Shown here piece by piece: positions 33,931 to 45,010 of a DNA stretch of 64,000 nucleotides. The stretch is taken from positions 1,488,001 to 1,552,000 of the forward strand of contig JAPTOF010000029.1 in NCBI GenBank assembly GCA_028554755.1, written 5' to 3'. The stretch is from Cordia subcordata. Taxonomy: Eukaryota; Streptophyta; Magnoliopsida; Boraginales; Cordiaceae. The stretch's first letter is position 1. The number at the start of each line of letters is the position of its first letter. The notes beneath the pieces are model-generated. The model worked only from the letters and a program-made list of their open reading frames with translations, was not told the origin of the DNA and searched no databases. The position numbers and the translations under genes were made by a program.

Positions 33931-35288
33931 TCTACTAACTCCTGCTGCAGACTAGCTAATGCCTAGTGCTAATTCTAAATGAACTACATCATTTTCATCA
34001 TATCATTGCTATGGGACTGGCTACTAGAGGAAGAATGGAGTGCCTGGGGTTACGGAGCATTAGTGAGCCTAGGATGATTTATATTGTAAAACCCTAGTGG
34101 AGTAACCAGATGCTATTTCTGCTAAAGTGGGACTTGTGGCTAGAAATGGGAAGACTAATGCTAACCTTGTCTCTAAGAGAACTTTAGGTTGTCCCTCAAA
34201 CCCAGATTGTAAGCGTTATAGTATGGATTGTACTCACGAGAACAACCCTGGGTAGCACATATTTGCTCCTCCATCAACTCAGGAAACTTGAGTGCTAAGG
34301 AACCAGCTACAGTCTCGTGAGTGGACTCGAAACATAAAGCACACACTTCAACTACTGAAGGGACGAGGGAGGAACCTATAGAACTAGTCATATAATCGTA
34401 AAAGGAAAGACACAAAGAAATGAATTGATCTAACTTATTCGTGAGGGCCTCTACCTTAGCAAGTAAATCTAAAGAAACTCTAACCTCATGAATACATCTT
34501 CTATTCACTTCTCGACTAGACCTGTCCATAGCCAAATTTTGGAAAGAGTTCTCGACCAAAAAATCCATTTTCTCCCATGCCTCACTTGTCTTCATATTAC
34601 AAAATCCACCACTAAAGACAGCATTAAGCATCATCCTATTCTGTTCATTCAAACTTTCAAATAAATATTAGAGTAGGTCATAATCATTATACTTGTGGTA
34701 AAGACACTATCTAAGAAGGTTATTGAACCTCTCCCAAGCTATGAAAAGACTCCAAGTCATGTTGGGAGAAAGTCATAATAGAGGCCTTAAGGTTTGCCGT
34801 CTTGGCCATGGGAAAGATTTTTGGTAAAACCTAGATTTAAGTTCAGCCCATGATATGATACAACTACTAGGTAAAGAATGAAACCAAGACCAAGCCTTAT
34901 CCTTAAGTGTGAATAGGAATAACCTAAGACAAATAACCTCTTGAGACACATATTGGACGTAGAGGGTGGAACTCATTTCAACAAAATTGGTAAGGTGGTC
35001 CAAGAGACACTCGCTGCTCCTCCTATATAAGGAATGAAGCATAGCCAACATGTTAGGCTTAATCTCGAAATTTGTCTTCCTCAACCTTATAACATTAACA
35101 GCCAAATTGGGCTCGAAGGCACTAGGGAGGAAGAATTCCCTATGTGTCGACTTATCGTTTACGAGTGGATTCTATCTAAGAGGCTCTTATATAAAATGAT
35201 CTTGAGCTTGATACCCATGATGATCATGTGGTGAAATAGGATTCATAGAGGGAATGGGAGGGATAGGAGGATTATTTGGCTCGACCAT
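33931..35288 (-). pseudogene. Gag, element E
   Basis: The start is ATG at 35288 (MVEPNNPP). The core is at 34773-35105 (NFEIKPNMLAMLHSLYRRS, LFLFTLKDKAWSWFHSLPSS). The C-terminal part is at 34173-34652, with the knuckle at 34302-34343, CALCFESTHETVAG, whose last cysteine is glycine. Then comes the common EYNPYYNAYNLGLRDNLKFS ending. Frames break at about 34660-34770. It is uninterrupted by inserts and so useful for placing those of F. Confidence 0.82.
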
Positions 35289-35422
35289 CTCCTCAAGAAG
35301 ATCACCTAAATTCCTAGAGTGCCGTGCAATCCTATTAAGTTCGGGATTAAATCAAATTAGGGGGTTCTTAAGGGATCTCCTACTAAGCATGCAATACTAG
35401 ATCTCCTACTAAGCATGCAACA

Positions 35423-35749
35423 CTATCCTAACATCGGCCACTTCAACACTTGAAACTTCAACAATAACCAAAATTTATAGCAATAAAGCCACAAACCTAT
35501 AGGGTCTATAAAAACAAAAATCAAAAGCAAAATAAGCAAGCCAAACAAACAAGCCAGGCTAAGCAATAAAAGCAAACACAAGAGATCAAAGGAACTAAAG
35601 GCAAAGCAAGATCTAAACAAAAAACGAGATAAAAAAGAACTAAGTAAAGTATCAAGATAAAACAATGGAAAACAAGTAAAGCGGCAAACTAAAGAACACA
35701 AACAAAGAACACAAGCCATTGTGCCTCCCCAGCAACAACGCCAAGAACT
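35423..35749 (-). other. Leader and primer site, element E
   Basis: The primer site at 35727-35743 reads TGGCGTTGTTGCTGGGG on the sense strand, three changes from the tRNA-Asp complement, 6 bp inside the LTR. The leader is C/T-rich on the sense strand and carries a hydrophobic frame (35423-35770) that starts in the LTR. Confidence 0.75.
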
Positions 35750-37674
35750 TGATGTGCCTCTAAGATGCAAGCCTTAAAAGACCTACAAGCATATAGATCA
35801 TGCAATATAGTGTGTACGAGTGTGGGTTCGAACCACAGGAAGGCAAATGTATGGAAGGAATCCTATCCATGTGGGCTCTAGTAGATGCCTAAAAAGAAAC
35901 CCAGACTAAGCATATTTTTGTACTTTTAGGATTATTGGGAGCTAAATGAAGGGAAAAAAACAACTACACTATGAAAATAGGAATGGGTAAATGGGAATCA
36001 AGCTAATCTTGAAGGGATTTAACCAATGGAAGGTGTTAGGGTGCCTTACGCTTGCTGATAAGTGATTCTTAATTCATATGCTATGGGATTTAGGGAATTG
36101 TCTTATCTATGTAATGTTCTATTACTAGGCCTCGAACTAGTTGTATCCTAATTAATCCCTAGGACTCGGTACAGGTCTGTCCTTAAGAGTGCACACTTAG
36201 AGCTACAGCATGGTCCTTTTGTACTTAAGGCCATAAGAGAGACTAGAAAGCTGCCTAGGTATCCTAGAACAATCCTATCCTAGCTCCTAGACCATTGGTT
36301 GGATTTAAAACCAAGACTTAAGGTCATTATGGCCGACTAAACCCTGCCTGAACTCCTATTATCTAGATTTAAAGCTAAAGAATCTTGAACTAGGCTAGTC
36401 CTAACTTATACACCATCATTCTAGGGACACTATAGTGGGTTGATGTATAATAAGCACAATCCTACATGTTTTAGGCCAAGGTGTTGTGAATATGTCGACC
36501 TATTCACAACCAAAACATTACCATGTTTGATTTACAACATTATAAGCAAATGGGTACTGACATATAAGCAAGATTGGAGTTGTATTCACCATAAAGCATG
36601 CTTATACTCACATAGACATGAACATAGCAAACCTACTTCATACAATCTATAAATAAACACATTGACATCCATATTAGATGGATTAGAGTGTTCTATACCA
36701 AATAAACTCCAATTTATACACATATTACTCATCTAGGCAGTTAATGAAACATATAGACATGTATTGATAAAAAGCCATTTACATGAAGAACAAAGTATGA
36801 ATATGTATCTTTATATATATGCATGTACGTATGTATGTATAAGCCATGAATGATCCCATAACATAGAGTATAAAATCAATCCATTACACAATCTTAGTCA
36901 CTTTAATCTAATCTACTCAAACAATAAAGTAAATAGGATGAAACAGTGTTGAGGAAACTCCCCTTCCATCCTAGATTGTTTTTATACAATCTTAAGAAAA
37001 TCCCTTACCAGGTGTTGTTAAAATCCCCCAAAAGAGCTTAGAACTAAATGGGTATATATGTTAGTATGTGTACAAGATGGGTAAAGTAGGGTTTAGTGTG
37101 TGCATAAAGTAGGGGTAAAGTGTGTGTGAATGGATTCTTAAAAATACAGCAAAATTGTGTCCTATTTATAAGTTCTGTAGCACTTCCTATCGATCTAGCA
37201 GGTCAACTAGCTATGGGTTATCGATGATCGGCAAAGGACAGTTGCTATCTAGAATCCCCAGTCGATCTAACTGATCGATTGGCTCTTGAAAGAGGGTAAC
37301 TGATAGAACTCATTCTATTTTTGTGGTGAAGGATTGACCTAGTCAGTCAACTGGTACTGCCTCTAAGTCGATCGATTCTGTAGTTTTGCCCCCAAACTTC
37401 ATCATTTGGCCTCCGATCCTCTCTCTATAACTCGTGCACCTTCTAGCTTCATCACCCATCATCATCCAGGCTCAGAATTAACCAACAACTCACCTAAATC
37501 ATTAAAAACATGCAATTAATGTAAGTTTTATCTTTAAACTCAACTATGTATAATTATATACGCTTACACCTAATTCTATCATATGTATTAAACTAATGCA
37601 ACCATATAAGCTTATAACACCTGTAAAACATAAGCAAACAACAATGCGAACACACACAAAAAAGAAGCCCATTA
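35750..37674 (-). repeat. Family-D LTR (5' LTR of element E)
   Basis: It is 1,925 bp, starting 'tgatgtgcctct' and ending 'gcccatta' (ancestrally gcacatca), followed by TSD GTAAC (37675-37679). It pairs with 182-2032. It has a TATA box at 37163-37170 and decayed GTCGAT/GATCGA palindromes at 37190-37380. Confidence 0.88.
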
Positions 37675-37679
37675 GTAAC

Positions 37680-38024
37680 CCTAACAAGAAGTAGTAATCA
37701 GCTTTAGCTAAGCTCTATTCACCCTGGTCCCCAAATTTTGACGTTTGACTCCCCTTAGATCTCTTGTTTCCCCTATTTCACTCGCATATTGCCCCTTTTA
37801 GTTTCTTGCCCTCAAGTTAGATTTTCCTTCCCAAGCTATCTTTAAACCAAAAAGCCAAAAAGATTATAGTTTAGGGACCTAACACATAGCCTTTTAGGAC
37901 TTCACACACAGCTTAGGACTCCACACACATTTGGCCTTCCCGTGGATATGCAGTCGCATGCTATACTATAAAGAAGCCGTGCGCTTGTGGGTCTTTAGGG
38001 CTTATGCTACTAAAGAAGATATCA
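37680..38024 (+). repeat. Family-B LTR fragment, plus orientation (right part)
   Basis: It continues 1-181. Its reverse complement matches 40372-40496 plus 50007-50200, including 'ttagggacctaac', and ends '...agatatca', the counterpart of the LTR start at 32929. No primer site follows (38025 onward differs), so it is the 3' end of an LTR of a plus-strand copy or a solo LTR. Confidence 0.75.
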
Positions 38025-38111
38025 GTGCTCAATTTGACTTTATGAACAGAAGTATAATTTCATCCCTTATTCACATATGGACTATATTACACGATTATTA
38101 ATGTAAAAAGG
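38025..38111. other. Background DNA between LTRs
   Basis: 87 bp of AT-rich DNA with no match to the elements described here. The last 5 bp (AAAGG, 38107-38111) are the left TSD of the next solo LTR. Confidence 0.6.
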
Positions 38112-40007
38112 TGGTTTCGTCTTTCAAGAACAAGCCCTAAAAGACCCGCAAGCATACGGATCATGCAATATAGTGTATACAAGTGCGGGTGTCGAACCAC
38201 AGGGAGGCGTGAATAATGTGAGTGAATTCTATGCTTGGTGTTCTAGAAAGTGCCAAAAAGAAAGATCTAAACTAGACATATTTTTAGGGTTTTGGATTAT
38301 CGGGAGCTCTAGGTAAAAGAAATAAAACTAAACTATGAATATAAAAAAGGGGAACACAAGTTGATCAAGAGAGAACTAACACTTGAGAAGGGGTTAGGGT
38401 GACTTCGACTTATGAATGGGTAATTCTATACTCAAATGCTATGGGATTAAGGGATAATGGCTAACTATCATGAGTGCTCTTAACTAGGTTGCTAGTTAGT
38501 GTCCTAATTTCCACCTAGGACTCGGTGCGGGTCCGTCCATAGGCGGCACCTCCTAGAGCTACGGCGTGGTCCTTATGATCTAGGGCCTCAAGAGTGACTA
38601 ACTAACTTCCTAGGTGGCTTAGAATGAACCTACCTTAGTACCTAAACCTTTGGCTGGATTTAAAGCCAAGACCTAGTGTTGCTAAGGTTGACTAAACCTA
38701 TCCAAAAACCTATTGGCTGGATTTAAAGCCAAAGGAGACTCGGCCTAGACTAGCCCTAAGTTATACTTCGTCATTCTAAGGTCACTACAATAGAATTTGA
38801 CTTGCTAGCGCGTTCATACATGTTCAAGGCCAAGGTGCGCGTGAATAACGGAACCTATTCAACTACCAAACATCGTCATGTTCAGTGCGCACCATTAGAA
38901 ATAATTAACAACCAACACGTAAGCGATATTGAAGTTATGCTCGTTACTAGGCATGGAAATATACATATAGACATGAATAAAAGCATTACCCACTTCATAG
39001 CATCCACATATAAACACATAGACATGATTATAACATGGATTAGATGTGTTTAGTAACAAACAAACTTCAATTTATACACATGTTATTCATATAGGCATTT
39101 TATCAAACACTTAGACATGAATGAGAAAATACCCATTTAAACAAGACAATTTGAAACATGTATATATATTCAGCCATCATATCCCATATCATAAGAGTAT
39201 ATAATTAACCCATTACATAAGTTAAATCACCCTACACAAGTCTACTCAATCATAATAGAAAATAGAATGAAAGAGAGATAATGAAGCTTCCCTTTCATCC
39301 TAGCTAATCTTGTACGATGATTTTGAACAATCTTGATTCCAAAATGTTTGAACCCTCCAAATCAAGCTTGGTTCTTAGTGAGAATTGTGTGTGTAAAATG
39401 GGTGGAATATAGGGTTAAGTGTGTGAGAGTTCTTGGTGTGAAGTATGTGTCAATCTCTGAAAAATTCTCCTCTTTTTCTGCAGAATCGAGCCCTATTTAT
39501 AGGTTCTCAGCAAATTGCCGGTCGACCTAGACGGTCGACCGGCCTCTGGAGTACTCGACCGGCTTTTTAATGATGCTCTCTTGAGTGGCCGGTCGACCTA
39601 CCCGGTCGACTGGCTCTGGAAGGGGGGTTGTCCGACTGTTTTTGGCACCTCTTTGGAGTGGCCAGTCGACCTAGCCGGTCGACCGGTTCTTCTTCCTTGG
39701 TCGTCCAGCTGACTTTATTCCTCTATTCTTTATCTTTTCAGCCTTTGGTCTTCTCTCTTAGATCCGTGCATTTCCCATCTTCATCACCTTTCATCGTCCA
39801 ATCTTGATCTTAACCCAAAGTTCACCTAAATCATTGAAAACAAGCAATTAGTGTAGCAATTTATCTCTTAAACTCAATATGCACATTTGTTCACGCTTAA
39901 GCCTATTCCTATCAAAAGCACTACACTAATACATCATTATGAGCACTCAACACCTCTAAAATATAAGTAAATGACAATGCAAACACACACAAAATCACAA
40001 CACATCA
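38112..40007 (-). repeat. Solo LTR (family C/D-like) with perfect TSD AAAGG
   Basis: It is 1,896 bp, starting 'tggtttcg' and ending 'acacatca'. AAAGG stands at 38107-38111 and 40008-40012. It shows the full LTR plan: R/U5 block at 38520-38600, a minus-strand TATAAATAGGGC box at 39494-39501 and the best-kept palindrome cluster at 39513-39695. No internal sequence is present. Confidence 0.9.
39513..39695. promoter_or_regulatory. GGTCGACC palindrome cluster upstream of TATA
   Basis: It has six GTCGAC-centred sites, including ccggtcgacc, acggtcgaccggc, ccggtcgacc and agccggtcgaccgg, starting about 12 bp upstream of the TATA box on the sense strand. Spacing is irregular (about 15-70 bp). Confidence 0.5.
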
Positions 40008-40012
40008 AAAGG

Positions 40013-40371
40013 CATTACACCATCTCATCATTTTTCTACAAAGAAGACTCCTTACAATCACTGATGGTGTTAACATAATAAATAAATGAACTAATATCCT
40101 CTCTACAAACTTAAGCTTTTACATAAAGTGATAAATCTAATACAGTTTAGATCCTAGAAATGAAATAGTCTTAAGTTTAGAACTCACCACCACACAAAAT
40201 ATTAAAACCGTCCATCTGCAAGGCTCCTAAACACCTATGGGTAAGGGGATGTTTTAAACGTTATAAATAAAAAAACCAATATCCACTCTACAAGCTTAAG
40301 CTTTTAGATAAGGTGGAAAACCTAATAGATGATACTTACAAAAGTTCCCACTCAAATTGCTACATGACATG
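40013..40371. other. Background DNA with a short direct repeat
   Basis: Similar segments of about 65 bp at 40075-40140 and 40262-40328 share 'cttaagctttta' and 'ctctacaa'. No gene is seen. ACATG at 40367-40371 is the likely left TSD of the next LTR. Confidence 0.5.
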
Positions 40372-40496
40372 TGATCGTTATCTCGCGGCACAAGCCTAAA
40401 TAGCTTGTAAGTACACGGGTTGCGTGTAGCACAATGTGTGCAAGTGTGGGGTCGAATCCACAGGAAAGCCTTATGTGTAAGATGTCCTAAGCTAAG
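40372..40496 (-). repeat. Solo family-B LTR, first part (host of element G)
   Basis: It starts 'tgatcgttatctcgcgg' and continues through 'gggtcgaatccacagg'. It is interrupted after CTAAG (40492-40496) by element G and resumes at 50007. The flanking 5-mers are ACATG on the left and TCATG (52014-52018) on the right. Confidence 0.85.
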
Positions 40497-41153
40497 TGAT
40501 TGTTCTTTTCGGTGCAAGCCCTAAAAGACCCACAAGCGTACGGATCGTGTAGAATAGTGTGTACAAGTGCAGGTGTCGAACCACAAGGAGGCGTAAATTT
40601 GTGGAAGAAATTCTATGCTAGCGTGCTCTAGAAGAAGCTTAAAAGAAGACCTAGGCTAATATGTTCTTGTACTTTTTGGATTTTTAGGAGCTAAGAGAGA
40701 AAGATGAAAGACTACAATATAAATGCACCAAAGAAAGGAAGGAAAGAACTAACTTAACTTAAGGGATTGAAACACTTGCGAATGAGTGATATAGCGCCTC
40801 TATGCTATGGGATTTGGGGATTGGCTTTCTACACTAAGCTTTTAACTAACTATTGTCCTAATTACACCCTAGGACTCGGTGCAGGTCCGTCCCTAAGCGT
40901 GCACACTTAAAACTACGGGGTGGTCCTTATGTACCTAAGGCCATAGGAGGGACTAGAAAGTTACCGAGGTGCCCTAGAACAATCCTACACTAGTTCCTGA
41001 ACCATTAGCTGGATTTAAATCTACGACCGAGGGTTCATAGGGTTGATTAAGCCTATACGGACTCCTATTAGTTGGATTTAAAGCTAAAGGGGACTCAACC
41101 AAGAGTAGTCTTAACTTATGTGTCGTCATTCTAGGCACACTAAAGCGAATTAA
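40497..41153 (-). repeat. Truncated 3' LTR of element G (family C)
   Basis: It matches the first roughly 670 bp of 48157-50001 ('tgattgttcttttcggtgca' to 'ctaaagcgaatta'). At about 41153 it jumps into the element interior at the position equivalent to about 2208 in F, losing about 1.2 kb of LTR and the terminal polypurine tract. A 'taaa' is shared at the joint. Confidence 0.87.
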
Positions 41154-41379
41154 AGGGCATCGAACCTCATGGGAAGTTCTCGAGTAGCCAAACCACCACA
41201 GACCTAGGATTCTAACTCACATACTCGAGCTGCTGATATTTCGTGCCCCTTCAACTAACAAAACCTCCTTTATATGCACAAAGCCTTATAGACAAGATGA
41301 GAGAATATACAAATGTAATGGGTTGTAAAAACCTAATTCACATATCTACAGAGATGATAGCATTTGCTAAGTTGACATT

Positions 41380-41560
41380 GTGTCACTTATGCACTTTTTC
41401 AAAAAACTTTTTGGTGCCATTGGCTTTTTCTATTTTTGAATTTTTTTTTATACTTTTTCACCTTTTTGCCTTTTTCAATTTTCCTTTTTTGGGATCTTTC
41501 ATGCTTTGCATTGTATTCACACAAAAAGAAAAGAAAAAGAAAGGCTTTGGCACATCAAAA
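41380..41560 (-). repeat. Conserved T-rich 3' tract, element G
   Basis: It is the same T-run module, ending in 'aaaaagaaaagaaaaagaaagg'-type purines. Phenylalanine-rich plus-strand frames over it are by-products. Confidence 0.65.
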
Positions 41561-41904
41561 AGAACAAATCAAGGAAGCAGCATTCACATCAACACCCTTT
41601 CTTTCAACACTCTTTCCTACAAAGTTATAGGGTGGCTACAAGGGTCATTCTTAAAGGTCCTTACTCCCCACAACTTTGAAAGGCGTCTCCTCCAAGTCTA
41701 GGTTCTCTCTCCACCCTATTCACTTCCCACAATGCTACTCATATTCACTAATCAATTGAATAAACCATAATAGCCAACACAATGATCAACCAAGAAATAA
41801 TCAATGCAACATGCATTAAAATTTGAAAAATTTTCACTATTTTTTGAACCAAATAATATAGTCTACCCTAAGAAAAACATGAAATCAATAAGATTGAACT
41901 CCCA

Positions 41905-41945
41905 CACACCCAAACCTAAACTTTGATTGTCTTTAAGCAAATGAA
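41905..41945 (-). other. Internal polypurine-like tract, element G
   Basis: The sense strand reads 'gcttaaagacaatcaaag' then 'tttaggtttgggtgtgtggg'. It is the only such tract left in G. 41946-42560 has the conserved 'tttgcctccttgtagcgc' block (42300-42317) and no gene. Confidence 0.5.
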
Positions 41946-42560
41946 GTAAAACACATAAACAAGCAAATTGGCATTACAAAGCAAGAAGGGTGGCGGGGGA
42001 TAGGGTAAAAACATGGGGAACAAGTGGAGAAAGGATAGATACGACCTTGCATTTTCTTCAAAGTTCTTCATGCCAATGATAGATCATCATACTATTAACC
42101 CTGTGACTCACAATCCAAAAACACTCGAAAAAGATAAGGTTAGTAGCATTGCCTTTGCATGCTTGCATTGACATGTGCAATAATGACCAATGATGTATCT
42201 TAATAGACAAAGGATTAGGACTTAACATTTTGGTGTGGGTGCAAGAAAGATAAAAGAAAGGAAAATGAAATAAGTGCAAAATCGCAAAATTGAACCTAGT
42301 TTGCCTCCTTGTAGCGCTTACCACCATGCCATCAGCCAGCCAAACACCAATTCTTCTTCAACCTCCATATATGGGATCCTAAAACAATAAAACTTCCACA
42401 CAAGCCATGCTCAGATCATATGCATGCTTCAGGCATTGTCCGTTCATCGTCAACTCTCGACCATCCTTCAGGTCGTTGATCTTAACTGCATTGGAAGGGT
42501 AGGCAACCAATATTTCATACGGACCATCCTATCTTGACTTGAGTTTATCTGGAAAGAGCT

Positions 42561-43474
42561 TCAAACGTAAGTTAAATAACCAAACTTTATTGGAGGGGGA
42601 GAGAATGATTTCTTAAGAATATGTTTATCATGAATTCTCTTGATCCTATCCTTATAAAGTGTAGCATTCTTATATGCCTCACCCGCTCTTGCCAAATCAA
42701 AATTTAGTGATTTGATTGCCGAATAAGCCTTATGCTCTAGTTCTACTAGCAAGTGACAAGCTTTCCCATAAACTAATCGATACGGAGACATACCAATAGG
42801 AGTTTTAAAAGTGGTACGATCGGCCCATAAAGCATCATTTAGCCTAATAGACCAATCTCTCCTATCGGGCCTAACCATTTTCTCTAAAATGTGCTTGATC
42901 TCCCTATTAGACACCTCTACTTGTCCACTAGTTTGTGGGTGATAAGGAGTAGCTACTTTGTGGGTGACCAAACATCTTCTTAACAAGGCCTCTAAAGTCT
43001 TATGGCGAAAATGCAAACCCCTATCACTAATAAAGACCCTAGGGACTTCAAATCTAGAGAAAATGTTCTCCTTAATGAACTTAACCACTACCCTAAGGTC
43101 ATTAATACGTGTGGGAATAGCCTCAACCCATTTGGACACATAATTAACGGCCACTAAAATGTATTGGAACCCAAAGGAAGGTGGAAATGGACCCATGAAA
43201 TCTATACCCCAAACATCAAATAACTCACATAGAACAATAGGGGATAAAGGCATTATGTTTCTCCTAGAGACAGACCTAGATTATTGACATTAAAAACACT
43301 TTTTGCAATATTCTTGGGCATCCCTAAAGAGAGTGGGCCAAAATAATCCACATTGCAAGACCTTCGCGGTGGTCTTCTTCCCACTAAAATGATCTCCACA
43401 CCCCTCACGTGACACATACTCAACATGCTTTGAATCTCGTCCTTAGGCACATAATGGCTTTGATTTGCACACAC
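42561..43474 (-). pseudogene. Integrase, element G
   Basis: The catalytic core and C-terminal domain are open over 230 residues (42561-43253). D18 is in WGIDFMG, D77 in ISDRG and E113 in [10 protein letters not shown], with 35 residues between the last two, so the DD35E triad is intact. [14 protein letters not shown] and [12 protein letters not shown] follow, with no chromodomain. The upstream zinc-binding part (43253-43474) is frame-shifted but still shows MCHVRG. A deletion removes part of the [11 protein letters not shown] stretch after LARAG. The start of the protein lies in RNase H-side sequence, as expected for a polyprotein. Confidence 0.9.
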
Positions 43475-44060
43475 TTTGAAAATATAATGATCCTCCTAAA
43501 AGAAATGTCTAAATTGTGCTAGGAACCTGTCTCTCTCTCCTCTCCCAATGAGAGGGAAATCACCCTGTGGCAAGATAATTAACTATGTGAGCAAACCAAG
43601 GTGTGTGATAAGAGATGACAAATAATTGCTCATTAGGAAATGAATCACGAAAAGGGGATGGATCACTAGAAGACTCACTAACAAGACGGGAAAGATGATC
43701 TGCAACTAAGTTTTCACTACCCTTTTTATCCCAGATCTAAACATCGAATTCTTGAAGAAAAGAAACCACCTAATCAAGCGGGGCTTAGATTCTTTCTTAG
43801 CTAACAAATACCTCAATGCCGCATGATCGATGTAGAGATCACTTTGGACCCTAGGATGTATAATCTAAACTTGTCAAGGGAGAAGACAACTCCTAAAAGC
43901 TCTTTTTCGGTTGTGGTATAGTTCTTTAGGCTTCATCAAGAATCTTACTAGCATAGTACACTACATGGGGCAACTTATCTTGCCACTGACCTAAAATAGC
44001 TCTTATTGCGTAATCGGATGCATCACACATAACCTCAAACGGAAGACTATAGTTAGGCGG
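43475..44060 (-). pseudogene. RNase H and spacer, element G
   Basis: In shifting minus-strand frames it shows [20 protein letters not shown] (about 43770-43830), which keeps the aspartate lost in F and J. Then comes [12 protein letters not shown] (about 43675-43712), the usual link between RNase H and integrase in this clade. At least three frameshifts separate the pieces. Confidence 0.8.
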
Positions 44061-45010
44061 CTAAATGATTGGGGACATAGACAATAAGGATTTTAGCCTA
44101 TCAAAAGCTCTAAAACACTCATCATCAAATTCAAAAGAGACATCTTTTGCTAAGAGCCTAGACAAGGGGCATGCAATATGGCTAAAATCCTTAATGAACC
44201 TATAGTAGAATCCTGCATGCCCTAGAAAAGATCTAACATCCTTGACACACTTAGGGATAGGCAACTTTTCAATTAATTCTACCTTAGCTGGGTCAACTTA
44301 AATTCCACAAGATGAGATGACATGACCTAACATTATCCCTTATTGCACCATAAAGTGGGATTTCTCCTAACTTAACACTAGATTCTTTTCCACACATGGG
44401 TCTAAGACTAATGAGAGATGACTCAAGCACTCATCAAAACTATCTCCAAAGACTAAGAAGTCATCCATGAAAATCTCTAAATCCTTTTCTATCATGTCAC
44501 TAAAAATGGCCATCATACATCTCTAAAATGTCGTTGGGGCATTACATAGACCAAAGGGCATCCTCTTATAGGCAAAAGTGCCATAAGGACAAGTAAAGGT
44601 GGTCTTCTCCTGATCCTTAGGAAACACGGGGATCTAATTGTAACCCGAATAGCCGTCTAGAAAACAATAATAGCTATGCCCAGCTACTCTATCTAAGATC
44701 TGGTCTAGAAAGGCAATGGAAAATGATCCTTTCTAGTTTTGGAGTTGAGCTTCCAATAATCAATACAAACTCTCCACCCCATGGGAGTACGTGTAGGGAT
44801 AAGCTCTCCTCTCTCATTCTCAACAACTGTGATCCCAGACTTTTTAGGGATGATATGGACCAGCCTAACCCACTCACTATTGGAGATCGGATAAATGATG
44901 CCTGCATCTAAAAGCTTAATGTTCTCTTTCTTAACTACTTCGCTTATGTGTGGGTTTAGCCTCATTTGCATATTTTTAGAAAGAATGGCTCCATCCTCAA
45001 GGTGAATACG
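44061..45010 (-). pseudogene. Reverse transcriptase, element G
   Basis: It includes HISEVVKKENIKLLDAGIIY at the start, then GWRVCIDYWKLNSKTRKDHF (about 44725-44790), FAYKRMPFGLCNAPTTF-type wording (about 44520-44590), the active site FMDD at 44460-44471 followed by FLVFG, and the connection VRSFLGHAGFYYRFIKDFS (44061-44264). In-frame stops occur between 44264 and 44705. It is uninterrupted by inserts, which allowed the element-B insertion point in F to be placed. Confidence 0.88.

Larger units (their letters stand above)
182..37674 (-). mobile_element. Element E/F composite: nested Athila/Tat-like Ty3/gypsy retrotransposons
   Basis: The outer LTRs (182-2032 and 35750-37674) share family-D sequence and are flanked by GTAAC. 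Inside are two internal regions. E (31378-35749) keeps gag, protease and linker. F (2033-6053 plus 23996-29538) keeps gag, protease, RT, RNase H and integrase and has its own 5' LTR at 29539-31377. F sits in the protease-RT linker of E. The RT-integrase part of E is missing, as is a second 3' LTR, so the left LTR is inferred to be an E/F hybrid left by recombination. Both coding regions are riddled with stops. Confidence 0.8.

Noticed and set aside
39513..39695. Palindrome cluster as a CRISPR-like array
   Set aside because: Spacing is irregular, repeats are 8-12 bp, the context is a plant LTR promoter, and no cas genes are present.
40075..40328. Direct repeats with 'cttaagctttta' as LTRs of a TRIM element
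   Set aside because: Only about 65 bp are alike. No primer site, polypurine tract or TSD could be placed.
41243..41701. 152-codon plus-strand open frame, and similar ones at 2440-2631, 10193-10469, 16953-17279 and 60489-60779
   Set aside because: All lie over the T-rich tract on the antisense side of an element. They are phenylalanine runs plus flanks and are not conserved as protein.
42058..42327. 89-codon minus-strand frame after integrase of G
   Set aside because: The equivalent place in F and J does not keep the same protein; it falls in the noncoding 3' module. It was considered as an envelope-like ORF of Athila, but there is no conserved frame or membrane plan.
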